Under the pieces are notes generated by a model. It did not search any database. It saw only the letters and a list, made by a program, of their open reading frames with translations, and was not told where the DNA came from. A stretch of 64,000 nucleotides of DNA from Mycobacterium sp. ITM-2016-00316 (GTDB lineage: Bacteria > Actinomycetota > Actinomycetes > Mycobacteriales > Mycobacteriaceae). The stretch covers positions 744,001 to 808,000 of the forward strand of contig NZ_CP134398.1 in the NCBI RefSeq assembly GCF_002968335.2, in the 5' to 3' direction. The position numbers and the translations under genes are program-made. Positions 34,127 to 43,484 of the stretch are shown in pieces. Each line of letters begins with the position of its first letter. Position 1 is the first letter of the stretch.

Positions 34127-37024
34127 ATGAGCGCGCACAGTGCGGATGCGCCCACCGGGCCCATCGCCGTCGTGCCCGCCGCACACGAAACCGCCCATTT
34201 CGGCAGGATTGCCCGGCTGTTCCGAACGCTGGCCATCCCCTTCATCCTCGGCTGGATCGCCATCGCGGTCCTACTGAACGTTGCCGTCCCGCAGTTGGAA
34301 GCGGTCGGTGAGATGCGGTCGGTCTCGATGAGCCCGAAAGAGGCGCCGGCCGTCATCGCCACCGAGCACATCGGACGCGTCTTCGACGAATACGAGTCCA
34401 ACAGCTCGGTGATGATCGTGCTGGAGGGCAAGGACAAGCTCGGTGACGATTCTCGTCGCTACTACTCAGAGCTGATCGAGAAGCTGCGCGCGGACACCAA
34501 ACACGTTGAGCACGTTCAAGACTTGTGGAGCGATCCGCTCACCGCATCCGGTGTGCAGAGCGGGGACGGCAAGGCCGTCTACGTCTCGGCAAACCTGGCC
34601 GGAAACCAGGGCGAGGCGCTGTCGCTGGAGTCCATCGAAGCCGTCAAGAACATCGTGCACAGCGTGGCGGCGCCCCCGGGGGTCGAGGTCTTCGTCACTG
34701 GCTCCGCAGCGATGACGGCCGAGCAGACCGAGGCCAGCCACGGCAGTATGCGGTTGATCGAGGCGTTGACCTTCGTGGTCATCATCACCATGTTGCTCAT
34801 CATCTACCGCTCGCTCATGACGATGGTGATGATGATCGTGATGGTCGCGGTCAGCCTACTGACCGTGCGAGGCGCGGTGGCCGCGCTCGGCTATTACGAG
34901 ATCATTGGTCTCTCGACGTTTGCCACCGGTCTGCTGGTCACGCTCGCCATCGCGATATCGGTGGACTATGCGATCTTCCTCATCGGCCGATATCAGGAGG
35001 CCAGGAGCGCCGGCGAGGATCGAGAACAGGCGTACTACACCATGTTCGGTGGAACCGCGCACGTGATCGTCGGCTCCGGTCTGACCATCGCAAGCGCCAC
35101 CTTCTGCCTGAGTTTCACCCGGTTGCCGTACTTTCAGACCCTCGGTGTGCCACTGGCCGTCGGGATGCTGGTGCTGATCGTCACGGCCATGACCTTCGGG
35201 CCGGCCATGGTCACCGTGGGCGCGCGTTTCCTGGATCCCAAACGTGCCGGGCGCGTGCGGGGTTGGCGCAAGGTCGGCGCCGCGGTGGTGCGCTGGCCCG
35301 GTGCGATCCTGATTTCCTCGATCGCCGTCTCGTTGATCGGTCTGCTGGCGCTGCCGGGTTACAAGACCAGCTACAACGACCGGCTGTACCTACCGGATGA
35401 GATCAGTGCAAACCAGGGTTATGCAGCGGCCGAACGGCATTTCTCACCGGCCCGGCTGAACCCGGAGATCCTGATGATCGAGAGTGACCGGGATCTGCGG
35501 AACCCGGCCGACTTCCTGGTCATCGAGAAGATCGCCAAGGCCATCTTCCAGGTCGACGGTATCGGCCGGGTGCAGACCATCACCCGGCCAGACGGCACGC
35601 CGATCGAGAACACCTCGATCCCATACATGATCAGTCAGAACAGCACGCTGCAGCGGTTGAACGAGAAGTACAACCAGGACCGCACCGCCGACATGACCAA
35701 TCAGGTGGCGGACATGGACCGGACCATCGCCAGCATGGACAAGATGCAGACGATCACCGAGGAGATGGCCGACACCACGGCCAAGATGGTGTCGTCGATG
35801 GACCTCATGGTCGGTGACATCGAGGACATGCGGGACAGCATCGCCAACTTCGACGACTTCTTCCGGCCGATGCGCAACTACCTCTACTGGGAACCGCATT
35901 GCTACAACATCCCGATGTGCTGGTCCATTCGGTCCGTCTTCGACGTGCTCGACGGCATCGATGTGATGACCACCAACATGAACGAGATGATGCCGCAGAT
36001 GCATCGGCTCAACGAACTGATGCCGCAGATGATTGCGATCATGCCCGAGATGAAGCAGACCATGGTCAACATGAAAGAAATGATGCAGACCATGCAGCAG
36101 ACCCAGCAGGGTATGCAGGAGCAGCAGCGCATCATGTCGGAGACGTCGACCGAGATGGGTAAGGCCTTCAACGATGCGATGAACGACGACTCGTTCTATC
36201 TGCCGGCCGAGGCGTTCGACAATCCCGATTTCGCAAAGGGATTGGAGCAGTTCCTGTCGCCGGACGGGCATGCGGTGCGATTCATGATCAACCATGAGGG
36301 CGATCCGATGTCCGCCGAGGGCATCGAGCGGATCGATCCGGTCAAGACCGCGGCCAAGAACGCCATCAAGGGCACCCCGCTGGAGGGCTCGACGATCTAC
36401 ATGGGCGGTACCGCATCCACCTTCAAGGACATGGCCGACGGGACGCAGTACGACCTGATCATCGCCGGGATCGCCGCGATCGGTCTGATCTTCCTGATCA
36501 TGCTGATTCTCACCAGGGCGATCGTCGCGGCGGCGGTGATCGTCGGCACGGTGGTGCTTTCGCTGGGTGCGTCCTTCGGTGTCTCGGTGCTGCTGTGGCA
36601 GCACCTGCTCGGAATCGAGCTGCACTGGATGGTGCTACCGATGGCGGTGATCATCCTGCTTGCGGTGGGCGCGGACTACAACCTGCTGGTGGTCTCCCGC
36701 ATGAAGGAAGAAATACATGCGGGGCTGAACACCGGCATGATCCGGGCCATGGGTGGCAGTGGTTCCACCGTCACCGCGGCAGGCATGGTGTTCGCCTTCA
36801 CCATGATGGTGATGGCCGTCAGCGATCTGACGATCATGGGTCAGGTCGGTACCACGATCGGTCTCGGTCTGCTGTTCGACACCCTGGTGATCCGCTCGTT
36901 CATGACACCTTCTATTGCAGCCCTGCTCGGCAAGTGGTTCTGGTGGCCCCAACATGTGCGCCAGCGGCCGAAGCCGCAAGCCTGGCCGCCGATCCAGCGT
37001 CGACCACAGGATGCGTTGGTGTGA
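34127..37024 (+). CDS. MmpL family RND transporter (MmpL4/5-like)
   Basis: 965 residues, twelve predicted transmembrane helices in two halves. The proton-relay aspartate/tyrosine pairs sit in [19 protein letters not shown] and [15 protein letters not shown]. The second periplasmic domain (about residues 525-700) is a Met-rich, heptad-like helix-turn-helix (repeats such as MNEMMPQM and [13 protein letters not shown]), the coiled-coil tube of the MmpL4/5 subfamily thought to cross the periplasm. It exports a lipid or siderophore with MmpS. The ATG at 34127 overlaps no other gene. The end overlaps the DUF732 gene by one base. Confidence 0.93.
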   Translation: MSAHSADAPTGPIAVVPAAHETAHFGRIARLFRTLAIPFILGWIAIAVLLNVAVPQLEAVGEMRSVSMSPKEAPAVIATEHIGRVFDEYESNSSVMIVLEGKDKLGDDSRRYYSELIEKLRADTKHVEHVQDLWSDPLTASGVQSGDGKAVYVSANLAGNQGEALSLESIEAVKNIVHSVAAPPGVEVFVTGSAAMTAEQTEASHGSMRLIEALTFVVIITMLLIIYRSLMTMVMMIVMVAVSLLTVRGAVAALGYYEIIGLSTFATGLLVTLAIAISVDYAIFLIGRYQEARSAGEDREQAYYTMFGGTAHVIVGSGLTIASATFCLSFTRLPYFQTLGVPLAVGMLVLIVTAMTFGPAMVTVGARFLDPKRAGRVRGWRKVGAAVVRWPGAILISSIAVSLIGLLALPGYKTSYNDRLYLPDEISANQGYAAAERHFSPARLNPEILMIESDRDLRNPADFLVIEKIAKAIFQVDGIGRVQTITRPDGTPIENTSIPYMISQNSTLQRLNEKYNQDRTADMTNQVADMDRTIASMDKMQTITEEMADTTAKMVSSMDLMVGDIEDMRDSIANFDDFFRPMRNYLYWEPHCYNIPMCWSIRSVFDVLDGIDVMTTNMNEMMPQMHRLNELMPQMIAIMPEMKQTMVNMKEMMQTMQQTQQGMQEQQRIMSETSTEMGKAFNDAMNDDSFYLPAEAFDNPDFAKGLEQFLSPDGHAVRFMINHEGDPMSAEGIERIDPVKTAAKNAIKGTPLEGSTIYMGGTASTFKDMADGTQYDLIIAGIAAIGLIFLIMLILTRAIVAAAVIVGTVVLSLGASFGVSVLLWQHLLGIELHWMVLPMAVIILLAVGADYNLLVVSRMKEEIHAGLNTGMIRAMGGSGSTVTAAGMVFAFTMMVMAVSDLTIMGQVGTTIGLGLLFDTLVIRSFMTPSIAALLGKWFWWPQHVRQRPKPQAWPPIQRRPQDALV

Positions 37025-37368
37025 TGAGGTTTTCGATGATGAAGTCGGCCATAGCCGGGTGCGTCGCGGCGCTGGCCTTCGCGACCGCACCGGTGGCCCA
37101 CGCCGACCGCGATGAAGCGTTTGCAGATCAGTTGCACGACTACGGGATCTACGGCCAGAAGGACTTCAACGCCTGGATCGCCAAGCTGATGTGCAAGCGT
37201 TTGAACAACGGGCACGACGCGGACGCCTTCGCCTCGGCGGAGTTCGTCCACGAACAACTGAACCGCGGCTCCACGACGGATCAGGCCTGGCAGTTCGTGG
37301 GCGGAGCGATCCCGCTCTACTGCCCCGAACAGGCGCCCGCGTTGCAACGCGCCGCCGACCGACGTTGA
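37024..37368 (+). CDS. secreted DUF732 protein
   Basis: 114 residues. A signal peptide (AIAGCVAALAFATAPVAHA, cleavage near residue 27) precedes a helical DUF732 domain with two cysteines (LMCKRL, LYCPEQ) expected to bond. The family is restricted to mycobacteria and kin; its function is unknown. Its ATG shares a base with the mmpL stop (TGATG), so it belongs to the export operon. Confidence 0.87.
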   Translation: MRFSMMKSAIAGCVAALAFATAPVAHADRDEAFADQLHDYGIYGQKDFNAWIAKLMCKRLNNGHDADAFASAEFVHEQLNRGSTTDQAWQFVGGAIPLYCPEQAPALQRAADRR

Positions 37369-37382
37369 AAGGGCCGAACGTG

Positions 37383-37823
37383 ATGCGCCGCAACCGATTC
37401 ATCGCCACCGCAGGTGCCGTCGTGGTACTGCTGGCCACGCCGGGCATCGCCGCCGCCGATGCCACCGACGAGTATCCGATCCCGAGCAACATGCTCAAGA
37501 CCACCTGCACCGTGGACCAGTACATGGCCGCGGTCCGCGACACCAACCCGGTGTACTACGAGCGCTACATGATCGACTACAACAACAAGTCCCCCGACGT
37601 GCAGCGGTGGGCGCGGGATCGCATCACCTGGTTCTTCTCCATGGACTATGCGGGACGGCGCCAGTACTCCGAGGACACCGCCACCAACGCGTTCTACGAA
37701 CAGCTGGCCTGGAATTGGCCGAACTGGGCCAAGTTGTTCTTCAACAACAAGGGCGTCGTCGCGCACGGCACGAAGAACTGCGCGACCTACCCGCCCGCCG
37801 ATCCCGGCGTCTGGACCTGGTAG
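37383..37823 (+). CDS. secreted DUF5078-like protein
   Basis: 146 residues with a signal peptide (FIATAGAVVVLLATPGIAAA, cleavage about residue 23) and an aromatic-rich mature domain (NPVYYERYMIDYNNKSPDVQRWARDRITWFF) with two cysteines. The family is mycobacterial and usually sits next to mmpS/mmpL genes. It may be a periplasmic or cell-wall partner of the pump. A GTG one codon earlier is possible. It starts 14 nt after the DUF732 gene. Confidence 0.83.
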   Translation: MRRNRFIATAGAVVVLLATPGIAAADATDEYPIPSNMLKTTCTVDQYMAAVRDTNPVYYERYMIDYNNKSPDVQRWARDRITWFFSMDYAGRRQYSEDTATNAFYEQLAWNWPNWAKLFFNNKGVVAHGTKNCATYPPADPGVWTW

Positions 37824-37830
37824 CGCCTGC

Positions 37831-38403
37831 TCACTCGAAATAGGAAGTGGTGCGCGTCAGCTGCTGCGCCACCTCCAACAGCGTCCGGTGCAGGACTTCG
37901 TCGCTGACATCGCCCAGCGATCTGTCGGTGACGGCGGCGAAGATGCCGCTGGTGACCATCGATATCACGACCCGGCCCGCTGGGCCGTGCCCGCCGCCGA
38001 GCAGCAGGTTCGTGAAGCGATCCTTGATATCGGTGAGATCCGGCCGGGACTGCACGAGGCTCTCCAGCACCGGGTCACCGGCCAGCACCGCGGCCAGTCT
38101 GCGGTGCCGCACGCTGAACTCGATGAAACCGCTGATGGTGATCTCGCGCCGGGTCTCGGGGTCGGGCACCGCCTCGGCGATCGTCACCACGCGGGCCATA
38201 TCGTCGAACATCGGCTGCGCGGCGGCCGCCACGATCTCCTCTTTGGAGTGGAACTGGTAGTAGACCGACGCCTTACCCACACCGATGCTGTCGGCGATCA
38301 TCTGCAGGGTGGTGCCGCTGACACCGTGCTCGGCGAACTGCGCCAGCGCGGCCTCCAGCACGCGGGCACGGGCGGTGCCGCGCCCCAACACGGATTTGGC
38401 CAT
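37831..38403 (-). CDS. TetR-family regulator, paralog of the 32846-33499 TetR
   Basis: 190 residues. The HTH region FAEHGVSGTTLQMIADSIGVGKASVYYQFHSKEE matches the first TetR with only a few substitutions; the ligand domains are more diverged. It converges on the DUF5078-like gene and begins 3 nt after the VOC gene, apparently within the long minus-strand operon that includes the ABC exporter. It may cross-regulate the MmpL cassette or the ABC exporter. Confidence 0.9.
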   Translation of the reverse strand: MAKSVLGRGTARARVLEAALAQFAEHGVSGTTLQMIADSIGVGKASVYYQFHSKEEIVAAAAQPMFDDMARVVTIAEAVPDPETRREITISGFIEFSVRHRRLAAVLAGDPVLESLVQSRPDLTDIKDRFTNLLLGGGHGPAGRVVISMVTSGIFAAVTDRSLGDVSDEVLHRTLLEVAQQLTRTTSYFE

Positions 38404-38406
38404 GCG

Positions 38407-38778
38407 TCAGTCCCTGGTGTCGCGGCGCAGCGGATGCGTGTCGGGGACCTGGACGAAGATCAGCGTGACACCGTCGGGATCGGCGACGTGCATCTCGTGC
38501 AAACCCCAGGGCTCCTCGGTGGCGGCCCGCGCGATCGGCACACCCCGGCCGGTCAGCTCGGTCTGGGCGGCGTAGACGTCGCGCACCTGCAGCCAGAGAA
38601 TCCCGGCTGCGGCCGGCTCACCGTGCCCGGCCAGCTCGATCAGCGACTGTCCGGCGTAAAAGACGGTGCCACCGCCGTATTCGCGGGCAATGGCCAGCCC
38701 GATCCGGTCGCGGTAGAACTCGAGGGACGTCGGGTAGTCGGCCGGCCGTATCAGCATCCGGCTGGCCAGGATCTCCAT
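38407..38778 (-). CDS. VOC (glyoxalase/bleomycin resistance) family protein
   Basis: 123 residues with two beta-alpha-beta-beta-beta modules. ILASRMLIRPADYPTSLEFYRDRIGL begins the first and HVADPDGVTLIFVQ ends the second. Such proteins are metal-dependent isomerases, dioxygenases or drug-binding resistance proteins. It is the Rv0546c counterpart and is placed between the ABC permease (19 nt upstream) and TetR. Confidence 0.87.
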   Translation of the reverse strand: MEILASRMLIRPADYPTSLEFYRDRIGLAIAREYGGGTVFYAGQSLIELAGHGEPAAAGILWLQVRDVYAAQTELTGRGVPIARAATEEPWGLHEMHVADPDGVTLIFVQVPDTHPLRRDTRD

Positions 38779-38797
38779 ACGTCGTGTTTATCACGGG

Positions 38798-39562
38798 TCA
38801 GGCGGATTCGGCCGCGACACGGTAGCCGCGCACCGCGATGGGCCCGAACACCGCCAGCAACCCGGTGACCCACGCCGCGGACTGCAGCACGGGCCACAGG
38901 ATCGGCCCGCCGACGGCCAGTCCGCGCATCGCTTCGATTGCCGGGGACATCGGCTGGGCCCGCACCACGGGTTCGAGCCAGTGCGGGAACACGTCGACCG
39001 GCACCATGCCGGAGTTGAAGAACAACAGCAGAAAGCACACCGTGGACAGGCCGGTGATGATGTTCTTCCCGTTCGACTGCACGGCGACGGCCACGATGAC
39101 GGCGGCGAACCCGACCACCATGAACACCGGGATCGCCACGAAAGCGATTGCCGCCGGCCAACCTTGGCCGAAGCGCAGGCCCATCGCGACGCCGACGGCG
39201 GTGATCACCAGGGTGCCGACGAAGGCCCGGGTGCCCTCGGCGAGCAGTCTGCCGGTGAGCGCGCTGGCCCGGTGCACTGGCAGCGCCCACAGCCTGCTGA
39301 GCAGGCCGGACTCCCGTTCGTCGGGGATGGCCGCACCGGTGCCCATCGCGCCGAACAGGGCTCCGGCGATCGCGCACATCGGCACCAGGCCGTACAGGCT
39401 GTTCCCGCCGGTCAGGTGCAGCACCGATTCGCCGATGACCTGCTTGTAGACGATCAGCAGGAAGGTGGGAAATATCAGCGACTGGATCAGCACGACCGGG
39501 GCGCGTTGCCAGCCCAGCAACAGCCGGCGGGCCTGCAGGCGGCTCTGGCGGAGCAGGGTCAT
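38798..39562 (-). CDS. ABC-2 type exporter permease (second of the pair)
   Basis: 254 residues, six transmembrane helices with a DrrB/ABC-2 signature in PDERESGLLSRLWALPVHRASALTGRLLAEGTRA. The segment PVDVFPHWLEPVVRAQPMSPAIEAMRGL is the C-terminal family mark. The ATG overlaps the stop of the first permease (ATGA). It works with the ATPase at 40293-41228. Confidence 0.9.
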   Translation of the reverse strand: MTLLRQSRLQARRLLLGWQRAPVVLIQSLIFPTFLLIVYKQVIGESVLHLTGGNSLYGLVPMCAIAGALFGAMGTGAAIPDERESGLLSRLWALPVHRASALTGRLLAEGTRAFVGTLVITAVGVAMGLRFGQGWPAAIAFVAIPVFMVVGFAAVIVAVAVQSNGKNIITGLSTVCFLLLFFNSGMVPVDVFPHWLEPVVRAQPMSPAIEAMRGLAVGGPILWPVLQSAAWVTGLLAVFGPIAVRGYRVAAESA

Positions 39563-40296
39563 GACGCCCGCCTTTGCATCCGGACCGCGATCGCGCCGAA
39601 CGCCACCAGCAGCCCGGCACACCAGGTGAGGCTGAGCGCGAGGTGGCGGTACTCGCCGATGGTCAGCCCGCGCAGCGTCTCGGCGATCACCGACACCGGC
39701 TGATGCCGCACGAACGGACCCAGCCAGGACGGGAACGCCTCCGCCGGAGCGATTCCGGTGGACAGCATCACCAGCAGCAGTTGCGGGATCAACAGGGTCT
39801 GGCCGGCCTCCTCGGTGCTGCCGGCCAGTGATCCCAGGGCGTCCGCGCCCAGCGACAACGCCAGCGACAGCAGCAGCGCGAGTCCGATGAAGACGGTTAC
39901 CGCGGCCACACTGCCGGAGAACCGGAAGCCGAACAGATATCCGATGACGATCGCGCCCACCATCGCCGCGCACGCCCGCACCAACGCCGAGAGCATCCGG
40001 GCGGTCACCGGTGCCAGCGCGGTGACCGGAAGTGATCGCATCCGAATACCCATGCCGCTCAGGTTGTCTCGCGCCGCCCGGTCGGCGGTGGTCATGGCGG
40101 TGAAGATCATCGCCTGCACCACGATGACGGGCAGGATGTACTGGGCGTAGCTCATGGTGCCGGTGTCGATGACATTGCGCAGGGTGATGTCGAAGCACAC
40201 GAAGAACGCGATCGGCCCGCCGACGGCGAACACCAGGTCACCGCCGCGCAAGGTGCCGAGCACCGACCGCCGGGTCAGCGCGCCGAGTGCGGTCAC
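39559..40296 (-). CDS. ABC-2 type exporter permease (first of the pair)
   Basis: 245 residues and six transmembrane helices. RAARDNLSGMGIRMRSLPVTALAPVTARMLSALVRA and PAEAFPSWLGPFVRHQPVSVIAETLRGLTIGEY align with the second permease, so the two genes look like a tandem duplication. It overlaps the ATPase gene by 4 nt. Together they form a heterodimeric DrrABC-like exporter of lipids or drugs. Confidence 0.9.
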   Translation of the reverse strand: MTALGALTRRSVLGTLRGGDLVFAVGGPIAFFVCFDITLRNVIDTGTMSYAQYILPVIVVQAMIFTAMTTADRAARDNLSGMGIRMRSLPVTALAPVTARMLSALVRACAAMVGAIVIGYLFGFRFSGSVAAVTVFIGLALLLSLALSLGADALGSLAGSTEEAGQTLLIPQLLLVMLSTGIAPAEAFPSWLGPFVRHQPVSVIAETLRGLTIGEYRHLALSLTWCAGLLVAFGAIAVRMQRRAS

Positions 40297-41228
40297 GGCG
40301 CCGGGGCCGTCAGGGTGAAGAACACCTCGTCCAGCGAGGGTTTGCGCAGCGCGATGTCACCGACCTCGATACGGAGGGCCTCGAGCCGGCGGAACACCTC
40401 GCTGAGCGTGCTCAGGCCGCCCGGTGCCGGAATCGACAGTGCCCCGGTGTCCGGGTCCGTGCTGACCTCCCCGAGTCCGGACAGTGCTTCGGCGATGCGC
40501 GGCCCATCGGCGGTGTGCACAGGTGTCACCTGGCAGAAGCTGCCGCCCACGCGTTGCTTGAGTTCGTCGGCGGTGCCTTCGGCGATCACCCTGCCGTGAT
40601 CGATGACGACGATCGAATCCGACAGCGCATCCGCCTCGTCGAGGTACTGGGTGGTCAGCAGCACGCTGGTGCCGCGGCCGGTCAGCGAGCTCACCAGGTC
40701 CCAGACCTCGCGCCGGCTGCGCGGGTCCAGCCCGGTGGTGGGTTCGTCCAAGAACACCACCGCGGGCTCGGCGACCAGCCCGCAGGCGATATCGGCGCGG
40801 CGGCGCATCCCGCCGGAGTAGGTGCCGACCCGGCGCCCCGCGGCGTCGGTCAGGCTGAACGCCTCGAGCAGTTCGTCGGCGCGGGCGCGGGCCTGCGCGC
40901 GGGTCAGCCCGTTGAGTTCGCCGAACAGCACCAGGTTCTCCCGGCCGGTCAGCATCTCGTCGATCGCGGCGTACTGGCCGGTGAGCCCGATGCTCTTGCG
41001 CACCTGGGCGGCCTGGGTGACGACGTCGTAGCCGGCGACCTTCGCCGATCCGGAGGTCGGCCGGATCAGCGTGGACAGCACGTTGATGGTGGTGGTCTTG
41101 CCCGCGCCGTTGGGTCCGAGCACCCCGAGCACGGTGCCGGCCGGCATGCGGAACGTCACGCCGCTCAGGGCCTGTTTGTCCCGAAAGGACTTGGTGATGT
41201 CGTCCAGTTCGATCGCATACTCCGGCAC
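40293..41228 (-). CDS. DrrA-like ABC exporter ATP-binding protein
   Basis: 311 residues. Walker A is GPNGAGKTTT, signature YSGGMRRRADIACGL, Walker B VVFLDEPTTGLDPRSR and H-loop TTQYLDEADALSD. A DrrA-type C-terminal extension (about 230-311) follows. It energises the two permeases downstream. The GTG at 41228 has CATACT six bases upstream, a leaderless arrangement, and a half-conserved IdeR-like sequence covers that promoter. Confidence 0.93.
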   Translation of the reverse strand: MPEYAIELDDITKSFRDKQALSGVTFRMPAGTVLGVLGPNGAGKTTTINVLSTLIRPTSGSAKVAGYDVVTQAAQVRKSIGLTGQYAAIDEMLTGRENLVLFGELNGLTRAQARARADELLEAFSLTDAAGRRVGTYSGGMRRRADIACGLVAEPAVVFLDEPTTGLDPRSRREVWDLVSSLTGRGTSVLLTTQYLDEADALSDSIVVIDHGRVIAEGTADELKQRVGGSFCQVTPVHTADGPRIAEALSGLGEVSTDPDTGALSIPAPGGLSTLSEVFRRLEALRIEVGDIALRKPSLDEVFFTLTAPAP

Positions 41229-41236
41229 CGGCCGAG

Positions 41237-41255
41237 TATGGCATGCCTAACCTAA
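41237..41255 (-). promoter_or_regulatory. candidate IdeR-like box in the ABC exporter promoter
   Basis: On the minus strand the sequence begins TTAGGTTAGGC, identical to the first 11 positions of the mycobacterial iron box; only 3 of the last 8 positions match (14/19 overall). It lies directly upstream of and overlapping the -10-like CATACT (41235-41240). The second half is poor, so iron control is uncertain. Confidence 0.3.
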
Positions 41256-41310
41256 AGTCGATCCGCTGCCCGCAGCCCGATCGTGAAGGCCGCCCCTGAC
41301 TCAATCTCCC

Positions 41311-41370
41311 GCGAGCGTGCGTGTCTGCGGGCCAACACGCCGGGTCTTCGGAGAGTCCGCGCACGCTCGC
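41311..41370. repeat. long inverted repeat between FUSC-type and ABC genes
   Basis: GCGAGCGTGCG (41311-41321) is perfectly complementary to CGCACGCTCGC (41360-41370) with a 38-nt loop. It lies downstream of the FUSC-type stop and upstream of the ABC operon. It may be a terminator hairpin or a dispersed palindromic element. Confidence 0.55.
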
Positions 41371-41375
41371 TGGAA

Positions 41376-43466
41376 TCAACTACTCGGGTACAGCAGTTCG
41401 AGTTCACCGAGGTGGGCCGCGACGGTGAGCAACGGCAGCGCCGCGGACACCGCGAGTGCGTCGGCCCCGGCCTCGGCGCGCAGCGCCAGCACGAAGTCGT
41501 CGCTGATCGGCTGTCCCGACGCTCCTTTTTCCGCGCACACCACCTCGGCGTGCTGTTCCAGCAGTTCGCGCGCTCGCGGATACACCCCGAGCGGTGGGGG
41601 CACCACATCGGCCACCAACTCCGCCGCGGCCCGCAGTCGCACCGCGCGGTTGGCCGCCCGCACGATCGGCGCCCGCACGTCGTTGTGGCCACCGTTCTCC
41701 GAAAGATACTGCCGGACAGCATCATCGAGGCTCCGGCTGGCCTCCAGCGCGCTGCGGCTGAGCGAGAACACCTGGTTGTCGGTGGTCTCGGAGGATCCGC
41801 AGATGACGCGGCGCACGGCCGCCTTGAGCAGTGCCGCGCCCGCCGCGCGCGCGTTGTCGACCGCCAGCGATGTCGGCGCTGATGCCCCGCGGGGCCACAG
41901 CAACAGCGAGACCGCGACGCCGACCAGCGCCCCCACCACGACGTCTTCGACGCGGATGAGCCCCACCGCCCACCCCGAGGGCTGGATGAGGTTGAAGATG
42001 ATCAACACCATCATCGTGAACGCCGCCTGCCCGGCGATGAACGATGCCACCTCGGGCACGAAGGCCGAGCCGAAGGCGACCATCGGCAGCAGCAGCCACA
42101 TCACCACCGGGTCCACGCCGACCAGCTCGATCACCGCGACACCCAGCGCGAACCCGAGTACGGTACCGGCCACTGCGCGCAGCACCCGGGTCCCGGTGGT
42201 GAGCGCGCTGCTGCGCAGCACCGACAGCGCGCCGAGCACGACCCAGAACCCGTGCTCCACCGGGAACACGTGGGTGACCGCGACGGCCAGTGCCAGGCCC
42301 AGCCCGGTGCGCAGGCTGTTGCGCAACACCAGCGCCCGGGTATCCAGGAAACCCTTGGTGATGGCCGCGACGGCCGTGGTCTCGGGCATCACCCAGTCCG
42401 CGGCACCGGTCTCCGGGAGTCCGCGCCCCAGCACCCGCGCCCAGACCGGCCGGGCGTCGGCCAGCGCGGCGTTGCGGATGATGCGTCCGGTGACACCCAC
42501 GGTGGCCGAGAAAGTGCGGCGCCCCAGCAGGACCCGGCCGACCTCGACGGCGGTCGCGTCATCGGGAACCGCGAGGATCTGCTCGATGTCCTCCCGGTAG
42601 CGGCCCTGGGCGACCGCCCGCAGGTCGGTCAGCGCGGAGGTGAGCTCGGTGCCGCGGGTGGCGCGCAGCCGTGGATCGGAGATGGAAAGCACCGCCGCGC
42701 AGTCGCGCAGCACGGCGACAATGGGTGGCAGCAGATCGCCGAGGGCCGCGCCGGTCCGGTCGGTGATCCGGTCGGACAGCCAGCCGAGATCGTCGACCAC
42801 GCGGACCAACGCCCGGCTGCCCGCGGTCAGGGCGACCGGGCGGAAATCGGCGTTGACGAAGTTGGCCCACAACGCGTTCATGGCCCGGGTGACGTCCTTG
42901 GTCGACGCGACACCCTCCAGGCAGTCCGTGAGCGCGCGGCACACGCTTGCCGCGTGCCTGCGCAGGTCGTCGTGATGCCGCGGTGGAAGCAGGAACAGCG
43001 CCGCCGGCACGCACACGGCCAGCGCGATCAGCCATCCGGTCAGCCGTTCGTCGATGGGGCCGGGCGGCGTGCAGGCGGGCAGCACGAAGGTCAGCAGGGT
43101 GGCGCGCTGCCCGGCGGCGACGGTCTCGCTGAGCACCCCGGAGAACATCACCGTGACACCGAGGATGAACATCGACCCGACGCTGAGCCACGGGTAGGGC
43201 GCCACCAGGGTGCCGATGCTGATCAGCACCGCGCCGTTGAACCCGAGCCCGGCGTAGGCCAGGGCGCGGGCGGACCGGTTGCCGGGGAAGTCGGCGATGA
43301 TCAGCAACGCCACCGAACCGAAGATGGCGAACATCGGCGCCTGCGTGCCGCCGGCGAGCAGGAAGCTGACTGCCGCCGCGACGGGGAGGACGATGGCCGC
43401 CCGGGCGGCACGGCGCAGCGCGTCGTACTCGGGGTCTCGCTGCCGGATCCAGTCCAGGGTCAGCAT
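41376..43466 (-). CDS. FUSC family membrane protein (aromatic acid exporter-like)
   Basis: 696 residues in two similar membrane halves (about 20-170 and 390-530), each with five or six helices, separated and followed by cytosolic helical domains. FUSC/YccS/AaeB-type proteins export aromatic or other hydrophobic acids. The segment LGLALAVAVTHVFPVEHGFWVVLGALSVLRSSALTTGTR is the family's core repeat. It stands alone, upstream of the ABC operon. Confidence 0.85.
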   Translation of the reverse strand: MLTLDWIRQRDPEYDALRRAARAAIVLPVAAAVSFLLAGGTQAPMFAIFGSVALLIIADFPGNRSARALAYAGLGFNGAVLISIGTLVAPYPWLSVGSMFILGVTVMFSGVLSETVAAGQRATLLTFVLPACTPPGPIDERLTGWLIALAVCVPAALFLLPPRHHDDLRRHAASVCRALTDCLEGVASTKDVTRAMNALWANFVNADFRPVALTAGSRALVRVVDDLGWLSDRITDRTGAALGDLLPPIVAVLRDCAAVLSISDPRLRATRGTELTSALTDLRAVAQGRYREDIEQILAVPDDATAVEVGRVLLGRRTFSATVGVTGRIIRNAALADARPVWARVLGRGLPETGAADWVMPETTAVAAITKGFLDTRALVLRNSLRTGLGLALAVAVTHVFPVEHGFWVVLGALSVLRSSALTTGTRVLRAVAGTVLGFALGVAVIELVGVDPVVMWLLLPMVAFGSAFVPEVASFIAGQAAFTMMVLIIFNLIQPSGWAVGLIRVEDVVVGALVGVAVSLLLWPRGASAPTSLAVDNARAAGAALLKAAVRRVICGSSETTDNQVFSLSRSALEASRSLDDAVRQYLSENGGHNDVRAPIVRAANRAVRLRAAAELVADVVPPPLGVYPRARELLEQHAEVVCAEKGASGQPISDDFVLALRAEAGADALAVSAALPLLTVAAHLGELELLYPSS

Positions 43467-43484
43467 GGGTTTCGATGGTAGGTG

